Assembly (NCBI RefSeq): GCF_005166025.1
Contig: NZ_CP028923.1
Coordinates: forward strand, 2,110,001-2,174,000
Direction: 5' to 3'
From: Mangrovivirga cuniculi
GTDB lineage: Bacteria; Bacteroidota; Bacteroidia; Cytophagales; Cyclobacteriaceae
Length of the DNA: 64,000 bases
Positions 1 through 8,066 of this stretch are shown in pieces. Every line of letters begins with the position of its first letter. Positions within the stretch are counted from its first letter, which is position 1. A model generated the notes under the pieces. The model had not been told where the DNA came from. It did not search any database and worked only from the letters and a program-made list of their open reading frames with translations. Position numbers and translations under genes: made by a program.

Positions 1-1
1 T

Positions 2-1828
2 GATTATACCTTTCGGGTCAGGGCTTCCATTAATGGAAGTGACTGGTCAGAAAATCCGGCAGAATTATCTATTAAAATTTTGCCTCCCTGGTGGAAAACT
101 ATCTGGGCATATATATTATTTAGTGTATGTTTTATATTGCTATTAGTCGGGTTCAGATATCTAATTATAGCCAGAACTACTTATAAGAATAATTTAAAAC
201 TTGCAAGGCTTGAAAGAGAGAGCCTTGAAAGTACTAATAAAGCCAAGCTTCAATTTTTTACTAATGTGTCTCATGAGTTCAGAACTCCTCTCACTTTGAT
301 TTTAGGTCCTGTTGAAAATCTTATTGAGGCAAGCACAGATAATTTCACGAAAAAACAACTTAAGATCGTTAGAGGAAATACTTCGAGGCTTCTTAGGCTA
401 ATAAATCAATTATTAGATTTCCGTAAAGCAGAATCGGGTAACCTAAAGATTAATGTGGCAGAAGGGAATTTTGTGAAATTTGTTAAAGAGATTAAATTAT
501 CGTTTGATTCCAGGGCTGAAGAATTAGGTATTGAATTCGATATTTACAGTTCTTCCAATATAATTGATCTTTATTTTGACAGAGATCAATTTGAAAAAAT
601 CTTATACAACTTACTTTCTAATTCTTTTAAAAATACACCCAAAGGTGGGGAGGTAACGATTAAAATAATTGAAAACCAGGAAACTGTTGACCTGATTGTA
701 GAGGATAATGGGATTGGTATTCCAAAGGAAAATTTTGATAAGATATTCACAAGATTTTATTCTGGTGAAACAGAATTTGAAGGAACTGGTATAGGATTAG
801 CACTGGTTAATAGCCTGGTTCGTTTGCATCATGCGGAAATTACTTTTAATAGTATACAAAATGAGCTAACGCAATTTAAAATTACCATAAAGAAAGGTCG
901 AGGACATTTTAATGATGACCAGATAATTGACGATTTTAAAAATAGTGAAAGAATCGAAAAATACCTGGATGACGCATTGAGTTTAGAAGGAGTAGTTTCT
1001 AATGAAGTTGAAGTTAACAATGTTGATATAAAAGATCTGGATAAAATCCTTATAGTAGAAGATAATATTGATGTCAGGTCATTTATTAAATCTACGTTTT
1101 TAGGAAAGTATATTGTTTTAGAAGCATCAAATGGTGAAGAGGCTCTTGAGCTTGCAATTGATGAAGTCCCTGATTTGGTGATTAGCGATGTGATGATGCC
1201 TGTCATGGATGGGATTGCTCTATGTAAAAACCTGAAAACAAATACAAAAACCTCTCATATTCCGGTTATTTTACTTACTGCACGTACATCTTTAATCTTT
1301 GAAACTGAAGGATACGAAAGTGGAGCGGATGATTACATTTCAAAGCCTTTTTCCAGTAGTTTATTAAAAGTACGAGTGAATAATTTAATTCGGCAGAGGA
1401 AAAAGTTACGTGAAATTTTTAATGACAGAAATGACCTTCAGTTAGAACCAGGTATGGTTTCTTTTACCTCATCAGATGAAGCTTTCATACAAACAGCATT
1501 AGATAGCATAGAAAAAAATATGTCTAATTCTGACTACTCCGTTGAAGATCTTGGAAAGGACGTAGGATTAAGCAGGATGCAGTTATATAGAAAATTAAAA
1601 GCTATGTTAGGGCTTTCAGGTAATGAATTTATAAGGAATATTCGCCTGAAAAGGGCAGCTCAATTACTTAAAACAGGAGAGTACACAGTTTCTGAAACAA
1701 CATATCTTTGTGGGTTTTCTGATCTTCAATATTTCAGGAAGTGTTTTAAAAAGCAATTTAAGGTCAATCCATCAAACTATAAAGAAGAAACGCATGATGG
1801 TTTAAACCAGAATGAAGACCAATTGTAA
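2..1828 (+). CDS. Hybrid two-component sensor/regulator (HTCS), 5'-truncated
   Basis: The reading frame is open to the window edge, so this is the C-terminal part (608 codons) of a larger HTCS protein. The first visible residues match the end of a Y_Y_Y domain, followed by the typical PPWW...WAYILF entry into a membrane helix. Numbering from the TTG codon at 80: membrane helix about 8-30; HisKA with H65 in SHEFRTPL; HATPase with N-box near 177-182, VEDNGIGIP (208-215) and GTGIGLAL; receiver domain about 322-440 with D370, T400 and K422; AraC-type HTH about 478-575. Such proteins sense oligosaccharides in the periplasm and regulate adjacent polysaccharide-use genes. The next gene is a GH5 mannanase-like enzyme, so mannan-derived sugars are the likely signal (inference). 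The N-terminal sensor is outside the window. Confidence 0.95.
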   Translation, partial: DYTFRVRASINGSDWSENPAELSIKILPPWWKTIWAYILFSVCFILLLVGFRYLIIARTTYKNNLKLARLERESLESTNKAKLQFFTNVSHEFRTPLTLILGPVENLIEASTDNFTKKQLKIVRGNTSRLLRLINQLLDFRKAESGNLKINVAEGNFVKFVKEIKLSFDSRAEELGIEFDIYSSSNIIDLYFDRDQFEKILYNLLSNSFKNTPKGGEVTIKIIENQETVDLIVEDNGIGIPKENFDKIFTRFYSGETEFEGTGIGLALVNSLVRLHHAEITFNSIQNELTQFKITIKKGRGHFNDDQIIDDFKNSERIEKYLDDALSLEGVVSNEVEVNNVDIKDLDKILIVEDNIDVRSFIKSTFLGKYIVLEASNGEEALELAIDEVPDLVISDVMMPVMDGIALCKNLKTNTKTSHIPVILLTARTSLIFETEGYESGADDYISKPFSSSLLKVRVNNLIRQRKKLREIFNDRNDLQLEPGMVSFTSSDEAFIQTALDSIEKNMSNSDYSVEDLGKDVGLSRMQLYRKLKAMLGLSGNEFIRNIRLKRAAQLLKTGEYTVSETTYLCGFSDLQYFRKCFKKQFKVNPSNYKEETHDGLNQNEDQL

Positions 1829-1895
1829 AATTCACCTATCAAATTTGGTAGATATGACCTCCTTAAAGTGCTTTAAATTTAAAGAATTTCGTGGC

Positions 1896-3179
1896 ATGAG
1901 ATTCATTGTTTTTTTAGGTCTGTTTTTAATAAACATTTCAACTTTTTCTCAGGTAACTGATTTCATAAGGGTTGATTCTGGTCACTTCTATAAAGGAAAT
2001 GTAAAATATAAATTCCTAGGTGCAAATTATTGGTATGGAATGTATTTAGGAATGGAGTCAGGTCCTGGAGATCGTGATCGCTTGATTAGGGAATTAGATC
2101 ATTTGCAATCCCTTGGTATCAAAAATCTTCGGATACTGGGGTCCTCAGAAGGCAGTGGGAAGTATCAAATATCTCCTCCATTATTAATTTCAAAAGGAAA
2201 ATATAATGAAGAGGTTTTTAAAGGATTAGACTTTTTATTAAATGAATTAAGAAAGCGAAACATGACCGCTGTAGTGGTATTGAATAATTTCTGGATGTGG
2301 AGTGGAGGTATGCCACAATATGTATCATGGGCTGAAGGTTCAGATATTCCATTACCTGATATCGAAAATGGAGATAGCTGGGATCCGTTTATCAATTATT
2401 CCGCATCGTTTTATAAGAGTAACAAGGCTCAAAGGCTTTATAGAAAAAATTTAAGGGAGATAATTAATCGTATAAATTCAATAACAGGTGAAAGGTATAA
2501 AAATGACCCAACTATTCTTTCCTGGCAATTAGCTAATGAACCAAGAGGGTATGACTATAAGAAGGATTACAGATCATGGATTAAAAATACCTCTGAATTT
2601 TTAAACCGGATTGATAAAAATCATATGATTTCTTTGGGTGCAGAAGGCGACACCGGGTCAGATCAGGCAGGAGTTGATTTATATAAAGACAATCAATTTG
2701 AGGCTATTGATTATGCTACTATTCACCTTTGGATACAAAACTGGAGCTGGTATGATCCTAATAATCCTGAGACATTTTCCAAGGCTCTTCAAAAAGCTGA
2801 AAAATACCTTGATAGTCAATTAAAAAAAGCTAAAAAATTAAACAAGCCTGTAGTTATAGAAGAATTTGGTGTTAGCAGAGATAATGCTGATTTTTCGATT
2901 ACTTCTTCTGTGCACTATAGAAATAGGTTTTATGAATATGTATTTGATTATGCCTATCAAAATATTATAGATGGAGGTTTAATTCAGGGAAGTAACTTTT
3001 GGTCGTGGGGAGGAGAGGGTAACCCTTCTAAACCTGGGCAAATGTGGGATAGGAATAGTGATTTAACAGGTGATCCACCACATGAACGACAGGGGTGGTA
3101 TTCAGTTTATAACCATGATACCACTACTATTAGCATTATTAGAGAATCAGCATTTAAAATTAATGAATTATCCAGATGA
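1896..3179 (+). CDS. Secreted glycoside hydrolase family 5, beta-mannanase-like
   Basis: Predicted endo-acting glycosidase of the GH5 (beta-mannanase) type. I chose the ATG at 1896 because it gives a clean signal peptide (MRFIVFLGLF...TFSQ). An upstream in-frame ATG at 1812 would add 28 residues before it and overlap the HTCS gene. Counting from 1896, the acid/base Glu is E215 in QLANEPRG and the nucleophile is E323 in VIEEFGVSRD; WSWGGEG near the C-terminus also fits the family. No carbohydrate-binding module or T9SS tail is seen, so the enzyme is probably periplasmic or surface exposed. It lies directly after the HTCS regulator and upstream of manA, supporting a mannan-use role. Other GH5 beta-glycan specificity cannot be excluded. 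Confidence 0.88.
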   Translation: MRFIVFLGLFLINISTFSQVTDFIRVDSGHFYKGNVKYKFLGANYWYGMYLGMESGPGDRDRLIRELDHLQSLGIKNLRILGSSEGSGKYQISPPLLISKGKYNEEVFKGLDFLLNELRKRNMTAVVVLNNFWMWSGGMPQYVSWAEGSDIPLPDIENGDSWDPFINYSASFYKSNKAQRLYRKNLREIINRINSITGERYKNDPTILSWQLANEPRGYDYKKDYRSWIKNTSEFLNRIDKNHMISLGAEGDTGSDQAGVDLYKDNQFEAIDYATIHLWIQNWSWYDPNNPETFSKALQKAEKYLDSQLKKAKKLNKPVVIEEFGVSRDNADFSITSSVHYRNRFYEYVFDYAYQNIIDGGLIQGSNFWSWGGEGNPSKPGQMWDRNSDLTGDPPHERQGWYSVYNHDTTTISIIRESAFKINELSR

Positions 3180-3688
3180 AAAAGATTTTTAAAACAGCCA
3201 TATTGATCTTGTTTGGTATCGCAATAATTTACCAATTCTATATTTTTATTAAACCTGATGAGTCAAATAAACCTTCTATACCGGATATTTCACTAGTTCT
3301 TTTAGATAATAAAAAAACTTCTGTTTCAAGCTTGGGAGATGATAAGCATACTATTGTATTCCTCGTAAATACACAATGCGATTACTGTAAAAAAGAGATA
3401 AACGAGCTTGAAAATTATATTGATAGGTTCGTAAATACAGAAGTCATCTTTATTTTATTCGAAGACCTGGAAGTAATAAAAGATTTTAAAAATTCTATTC
3501 TTCCTCAAGAGAATTCATTTATCACCTTCGCCCAGGCATCACGTGAAGAAGTAAAAACAGTTTTAGAGAAGGAATTAGTTTACCCATATATGTTGTGGTA
3601 TGATAATAAAGGTATTCAAAAAGTTCAGCATAGAGGATTGTATCCTATTGCAAGAATAATCGAATCGATAAATAATTCGCATGATTGA
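3176..3688 (+). CDS. Membrane-anchored thioredoxin-like protein
   Basis: 170 residues. An N-terminal hydrophobic segment (about 5-26) is followed by a thioredoxin/AhpC-TSA-like fold with a CDYC redox motif in the NTQCDYCKKE stretch, as in TlpA/ResA-type periplasmic thiol proteins. The start overlaps the mannanase stop as ATGA, so the two are probably co-translated. It could act on thiols in the periplasm, but the substrate is unknown and the link to mannan use is only positional. The protein is rather divergent outside the CxxC region. Confidence 0.7.
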   Translation: MKKIFKTAILILFGIAIIYQFYIFIKPDESNKPSIPDISLVLLDNKKTSVSSLGDDKHTIVFLVNTQCDYCKKEINELENYIDRFVNTEVIFILFEDLEVIKDFKNSILPQENSFITFAQASREEVKTVLEKELVYPYMLWYDNKGIQKVQHRGLYPIARIIESINNSHD

Positions 3689-4891
3689 TATGTCTTTCAG
3701 GATACCAGATATTTTTAAAATTAAAGGTGTTATACAAAATTATCCCTGGGGAGGTGAAAGATTTATTCCTTCTTTATTGGAGATTCAGCCTAATGGTAAA
3801 CCTTTTGCCGAATATTGGATGGGCACGCATATGAAAGGCCCTCAACGGTGGAGGATACTGATCAATCTCTTCTGGATTTAATTGGAAATTACCCAGTTGA
3901 ATTACTGGGCGATTTGGTATTTAAGCGATTTGGCAGGCTACCATTTTTATTCAAGGTACTGGATGTAGCCGAAATGTTATCTATACAAGTTCATCCTTCT
4001 AAGAAAGCAGCTGAAAAGGGCTACAATATTGAAAATAAAAAGGGGATACCCTTAAATTCACCAAATAGAAATTTTAAGGACGACAATCATAAGCCTGAAA
4101 TTATGGTTGCCCTAAGTGATTTTTGGCTGTTACATGGATTTTTGCCAGAGAAAAATTTAAGAGAGAACTTGAAACGGGTTCCTGAATTGAATCACCTGTT
4201 ATCTACATTTGAAAATGGCTCTATTGAAGAATTGTACCGACAAGTGATGCATGAACCACAGTCAGTAACCGATAAAATTTTATCTGCATTAAAAAGCAGA
4301 CTTTTATCAACTAATCTTGAATGGGATAAATCGAGTCCGGAATTTTGGGCGATTAAAGCTTTTAAATCTTTTTGTACTGATAATAAAATGGATAAGGGAA
4401 TATATTCCATCTTCCTATTTAATATTGTACAAATCAATCCCGGTGAGGCTATATTTCAGGATGCCGGAATTCCCCATGCATATTTAGAAGGTCAGAATAT
4501 GGAATTGATGGCTAATTCTGATAATGTATTACGAGGTGGCCTTACACACAAGTTTGTAGATGTACCAGAGTTATTGAATAATATTAAATTTGATTCTACT
4601 TTACCTGTTATTTTGAAAGGTGAACTACAACCAGATTCTATTGAAAAAATTTATAGAAGTACTGCAAAAGATTTTGAGCTAAGTGAGCTTCATTTACCTA
4701 CGGATAAATTATATTCTTCAATTTCTATCAATTTAGAACTAATGATTGTGATCGAAGGAGAGGTGGTTTTTTCTGGTGATTCATTAATTAATCTGCAAAA
4801 GGGAGAAGTTGCTGTAGTAAAAGCAGGTACTAGCTATACAATTAAAAGTAATCATAAAGCAACTATCTATAAAGCAAAATGTCCGTTGTAA
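3681..4891 (+). CDS. manA: Mannose-6-phosphate isomerase, class I (frameshifted)
   Basis: Interconverts mannose-6-phosphate and fructose-6-phosphate. The gene is split over two frames. The first (from 3681; alternative start 3690) reads NYPWGGERF...AEYWMGTHMKGP. The second continues PSTVEDTDQSLLDLIG through the zinc-site motif SIQVHPS, then HKPE, then PHAYLEGQNMELMANSDNVLRGG. The switch falls at CCC 3839-3841; adding one C restores MGTHMKGPSTVED and a 403-residue protein of normal family length. It overlaps the preceding stop by 8 bases, so it is part of the HTCS-mannanase operon and would feed released mannose into glycolysis. A sequencing indel is more likely than a real null allele; as written, the product would end at 3881. 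Confidence 0.9.
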
Positions 4892-4946
4892 TTTTATATC
4901 ACCAAATTAATTGGAACTAATAATTTTCGCGAACATTTGAATAATA

Positions 4947-5882
4947 TTAATATTTCTCTGGCCACTTTATCCCTAATGCTGAGGCCGTAATGGGGCCAAC
5001 AATACCATCATCTCCATTCAAACCAAAGTTTGCCTCCTGGAATTCTAAGACGGCTCGCAGACTTCTTGATCCGAAATCCCCGTCAATTCTTCCTTCATAA
5101 AAGTTTTTGTCCTTGAGTATTTTCTGTACTTCCTTAACTAATTTCCCTTGAGATCCATATCTCAATCTGGGTGATAGCTTTTTGTTTCCTTGGGTAGCTA
5201 CCTTCATAGCATCCTTCCCTGTTAATAGTAAATAACTGAAAGAATTCTGGTCAATATTATACGCATTTTGTCTAAAGTACTTCCACGGACCGGTTTCAGG
5301 GAGTAAGTCCAAATTGGGATCTACTCTTCTTCTACATTTTGGATATCCCACAATTACCTGGCAGCCCGCACTTGCGAAATTCTGATCATTAGCACTCATA
5401 CACCATGCAGCGTGAATATTATCGTATGGTCTGCCGTATTCCACCCTGTCGTCATTATCATAGTCAGCATCGTCCATAGTTCTTCTTACGGGTAATTTAT
5501 TGTCTTGTCTGAATGCTTCATGGCCGGTTGGCTTCCCTGCTTTATGCCAGCCTTTTCTATAGTCATTGTAAAATCCTGTAAGTAACATATTAGTTCCTAA
5601 ACCTCTTCTTGAAATAGATTTCAGAACGTGATTGGAATGTGGTACAGTACTGCCTGGAAATAGAGCAATTCCCTTTTCCTGGTGGTATTGTCCTATTATA
5701 CAATTGGGGTGTATATGATCATAATTGGTTATTTCAATTGAATGCTCAGATTTAAATTCCATCGAATCATCTGATACAATGGTACAACCCCTAAGCCCAA
5801 AAAATATCATTTCCTTATCTGGTAATAGAAATTGGTTAATGATAGACAATTTTTGAACATGTGAATCTTTAAAATTAAACAT
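4947..5882 (-). CDS. Peptidoglycan-binding domain protein, possible cell-wall enzyme
   Basis: 311 residues, no obvious signal peptide. The C-terminal 70 residues form a PG_binding_1 repeat (LRYGSQGKLVKEVQKIL...RIDGDFGSRSLRAVLEFQ...GIVGPITASALG). The first 230 residues are not a family I can name with confidence. They contain NIHAAW followed by ASAGCQVIVG, reminiscent of the His and S-x-GC motifs of L,D-transpeptidase-like (YkuD) folds, so a wall-modifying or lytic activity is possible. It is convergent with manA and stands alone. Lack of a signal peptide would fit a phage-type or contractile-injection-associated lysin, but no such genes are nearby. Confidence 0.6.
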   Translation of the reverse strand: MFNFKDSHVQKLSIINQFLLPDKEMIFFGLRGCTIVSDDSMEFKSEHSIEITNYDHIHPNCIIGQYHQEKGIALFPGSTVPHSNHVLKSISRRGLGTNMLLTGFYNDYRKGWHKAGKPTGHEAFRQDNKLPVRRTMDDADYDNDDRVEYGRPYDNIHAAWCMSANDQNFASAGCQVIVGYPKCRRRVDPNLDLLPETGPWKYFRQNAYNIDQNSFSYLLLTGKDAMKVATQGNKKLSPRLRYGSQGKLVKEVQKILKDKNFYEGRIDGDFGSRSLRAVLEFQEANFGLNGDDGIVGPITASALGIKWPEKY

Positions 5883-5985
5883 AGTATTTTATAGTAATAA
5901 TGCGATTATAATCTGACTCAAATGGAATTCAATAAGTATTGTTTTGCAGATATTTTTAATTTCTTTAAAAACCAGCCAATATTAA

Positions 5986-6010
5986 ATACCCAAGGTTGGG
6001 TATATTTTTT
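5986..6010 (+). terminator. Orphan hairpin with T-run
   Basis: ATACCCA (5986-5992), loop AGGT, TGGGTAT (5997-6003), then ATTTTTT. The shape is an intrinsic terminator on the + strand, yet the nearest upstream + gene (manA) ends 1.1 kb earlier and the gene in between is on the - strand. It might end an unannotated short transcript or block read-through. Confidence 0.35.
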
Positions 6011-6104
6011 AAGATTTTTGTAGTCAAATGATTTATGAAGTGCTTTTTTATTAAGGAGTAATAGAAATTATTTTCAGTACATTTTTATGAGAATAATCTG
6101 CCGA

Positions 6105-6135
6105 TTTGTCGTTGATTTGACATTATTTATTCTGG
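6105..6135 (+). promoter_or_regulatory. Candidate Bacteroidota promoter for DUF4136 lipoprotein
   Basis: TTTG at 6105-6108, a 19-base spacer, then TATTCTGG at 6128-6135, against the Bacteroidota consensus TTTG-N19-TAnnTTTG (two mismatches in the -7 box). It lies about 75 bases upstream of the start codon at 6212. Confidence 0.35.
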
Positions 6136-6211
6136 ATTTTATGTTGTTAGTCAAACAATTAAATCTTAAATTATGTTATAGCCGTAAATAGTTCTAAACA
6201 CCGAAAGTATT

Positions 6212-6811
6212 ATGAAAAATAGATCCATCAACCTACTAGTGTTATTATTTGTCGTTTCCCTTATATTCTCGGGATGTTCAAATTATAATGAATACGTAAC
6301 CGATTCAGATTATTCTTATAAGGGAGTTTTTAAGAAGTATAGAACTTTTGCTTTTGTTGACATGTATTCCGAAAATCCGGTAGATACTACACTTGATAAT
6401 ATGATACGTGATGAAATTTTCTACAGGATGAATGTCAGAGGTTATAATTACAAGGATAAGAACCCCAATATTCTGGTATTCTATAAGTTATACGAAGAAG
6501 ATTTTAAGTATACAGGTTATAATCAACCTGAATTAGAATATTATGTAAAATATCAGCCTGAAGATGAGGAAGAGATTGAAAATAACAAGGATACGTATGA
6601 TCCTGTGAAAATTCCTTTAGTCAGGGGTACAATGCTAATCCAGCTCATGGACCGTAAAAAAGGTGCTACAATCTGGCAGGGATATGCAAGTGGATTATAT
6701 GCCGGGACTTATACTGATAATCAAAAAATCGTAAAAAATGCAGTTCGATCAATTTTTGATCGATATCGCTTATTCGTCGAAGAACAACAAAGAGCTTCAG
6801 GGACATATTAA
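6212..6811 (+). CDS. DUF4136 family lipoprotein
   Basis: 199 residues with an N-terminal signal and lipobox (LIFSGC, lipidated Cys22). The body matches the DUF4136 pattern: an early KYRTFAFVD strand, then TLDNMIRDEIFYRMNVRGY, a middle strand pair, and a late DRKKGATIWQGYASG...IVKNAVRSIFDRY. Members are envelope lipoproteins, probably periplasmic-facing, of unknown function. An acidic stretch (QPEDEEEIENNKD) sits in the middle. It stands alone as a transcription unit, with a hairpin/T-run directly after it at 6846-6893. Confidence 0.85.
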   Translation: MKNRSINLLVLLFVVSLIFSGCSNYNEYVTDSDYSYKGVFKKYRTFAFVDMYSENPVDTTLDNMIRDEIFYRMNVRGYNYKDKNPNILVFYKLYEEDFKYTGYNQPELEYYVKYQPEDEEEIENNKDTYDPVKIPLVRGTMLIQLMDRKKGATIWQGYASGLYAGTYTDNQKIVKNAVRSIFDRYRLFVEEQQRASGTY

Positions 6812-6845
6812 ATATTCGTTCTTCAGAATTTTATTACCTTAACAT

Positions 6846-6893
6846 AAAAAAGTACAATTGATTTTATATATTTGAAATCAATTGTACTTTTTT
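6846..6893 (+). terminator. Perfect 19-bp inverted repeat abutting a start codon
   Basis: Positions 6846-6864 (AAAAAAGTACAATTGATTT) and 6875-6893 are exact reverse complements around a 10-base loop. The right arm ends in six T and touches the ATG at 6894. It looks like the terminator of the lipoprotein gene. The loop holds TATATTTG (6867-6874), a match to the -7 box TAnnTTTG, so the hairpin may also carry the next gene's promoter. Confidence 0.6.
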
Positions 6894-7682
6894 ATGGTTA
6901 GGATTTTCTACTTATTCATTGCTTTATTAATTTTTATTCCAATTAGTACTTTTGCTCAGCTATATGCAGGGCCTGAGATTGGGGTAAGTCATGGTTATAC
7001 TTATATTGGAAGTAGTTCTGAAAGAGAACTCTCTACTTTTGGCTTTAAACCTGGATTTTCTGCAGGACTCTCTGTCCATTACGATATCTCAGATGTATTT
7101 GCAATTCAAAGTGGAGCCCTATTTACAGTAGAAGGCAAAAGTCAGACTCAGACTGAGTTAAATTACACAAATGAAGCAAATTATCGATATCTTGATTTTC
7201 CTTTGAATTTAAGGATTAGCATACCAACCGGTAATAGCAGATTCTTTTTTAGCGTAGGACCTTCTTTAAATGTTTTTCTGGGTGGAAGTGGAACAATAAC
7301 TCCTCAGATAGGAAGTCCGTTAACCTTTGAGGAATTAAACTATAATTTTGAAGAAGGACCAACGGATGGTGATAGGACTACATTTAATCCTTCTGATTTA
7401 AATAGGGTAGGATGGAGTATGAATATTGGGCTTGGGTACTTTTATAAATTTGAGCAGGGATATATCGTCTCTATTGAAGCTCAATATAGGAGAGGGCATT
7501 CTAACATAGGAAGATATGACGAGATTTTTGTAGATCCATATGGTGAGTTTTTGAATGTGAAATATGACATCGAAAGTTCTCCTCAATCCATATACGTTGG
7601 CGTTACTTTACTTAAACAGGTTAAGTTTTTTCAAATACAGCGTAAAAGTCACAACAGAAGATCAACTGGGCCAAGAAGATAA
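6894..7682 (+). CDS. PorT-family outer-membrane beta-barrel protein
   Basis: About 262 residues. ATG 6894 is preferred over the TTG at 6882 because it gives a signal peptide MVRIFYLFIALL...STFAQ directly. The mature protein begins LYAGPEIGVSHGYTYIG and alternates strands ending in aromatic residues (YLDFPLNLRIS, FFFSVGPSLNVFLGG, MNIGLGYFYKF, YIVSIEAQYRRGHSNIG, SIYVGVTLLKQVKF), typical of the PorT/OmpW-like beta-barrel superfamily (outer membrane protein beta-barrel domain). A basic tail after the last strand (KSHNRRSTGPRR) is unusual for a barrel. Function unknown; probably integral to the outer membrane. Confidence 0.8.
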   Translation: MVRIFYLFIALLIFIPISTFAQLYAGPEIGVSHGYTYIGSSSERELSTFGFKPGFSAGLSVHYDISDVFAIQSGALFTVEGKSQTQTELNYTNEANYRYLDFPLNLRISIPTGNSRFFFSVGPSLNVFLGGSGTITPQIGSPLTFEELNYNFEEGPTDGDRTTFNPSDLNRVGWSMNIGLGYFYKFEQGYIVSIEAQYRRGHSNIGRYDEIFVDPYGEFLNVKYDIESSPQSIYVGVTLLKQVKFFQIQRKSHNRRSTGPRR

Positions 7683-7748
7683 ATATAAAGGCTGTTAAGC
7701 CAATATATAACAATGGCTGGCAGTATCTGAATACTTAAACCGAATAGA

Positions 7749-8066
7749 TTAGATGGAATTGAATTCGTAAATATCTTTCAATGCAGTAATTCCACCTTCA
7801 AGATTTTTTACGGAAGTAAAGCCATTAGCCTTTAGCAATTTCATAGCTATTAATCCTCTTTTTCCTGTTTTACAACAGACTACAATATCGTGATTTTTAT
7901 ACTGGCTTATTTTGTCCAGGTTTTTTGGTAATTCATATACACTAATATGCAGAGTCCCTACCGGGTCTTCCTCATGCTCCCACTGCTCTCTTACGTCAAT
8001 TGTTATCAATGAAGCTTTCTTTTCTCTTAAACTCAAATATTCTTTCGATGATAAGTGGTTTTTCAT
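7749..8066 (-). CDS. Rhodanese-like domain protein
   Basis: 105 residues forming one rhodanese domain: LITIDVREQWEHEE near the N-terminus and an active-site loop CCKTGKRG (Cys of the CxxxxR/K type) followed by AMKLLKANGFTSVKNLEGGI. Such small cytoplasmic proteins move sulfane sulfur or act as redox/thiol carriers. Its ATG overlaps the stop of the frameshift-corrected T9SS protein upstream as ATGA (8063-8066), so it is the last gene of the long minus-strand operon. Confidence 0.9.
   Translation of the reverse strand: MKNHLSSKEYLSLREKKASLITIDVREQWEHEEDPVGTLHISVYELPKNLDKISQYKNHDIVVCCKTGKRGLIAMKLLKANGFTSVKNLEGGITALKDIYEFNSI

Larger units (their letters stand above)
5883..6211. other. Intergenic region, 329 bp, no gene seen
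   Basis: AT-rich spacer between divergent genes. No tRNA-like cloverleaf or convincing small ORF was seen. It holds a hairpin followed by a T-run (5986-6010) and a candidate promoter for the DUF4136 lipoprotein (6105-6135), listed separately. Confidence 0.6.

Noticed and set aside
829-1206. 125-codon minus-strand open frame within the HTCS gene
   Set aside because: Overlaps conserved HATPase/receiver coding sequence on the other strand; product has no recognisable domain.
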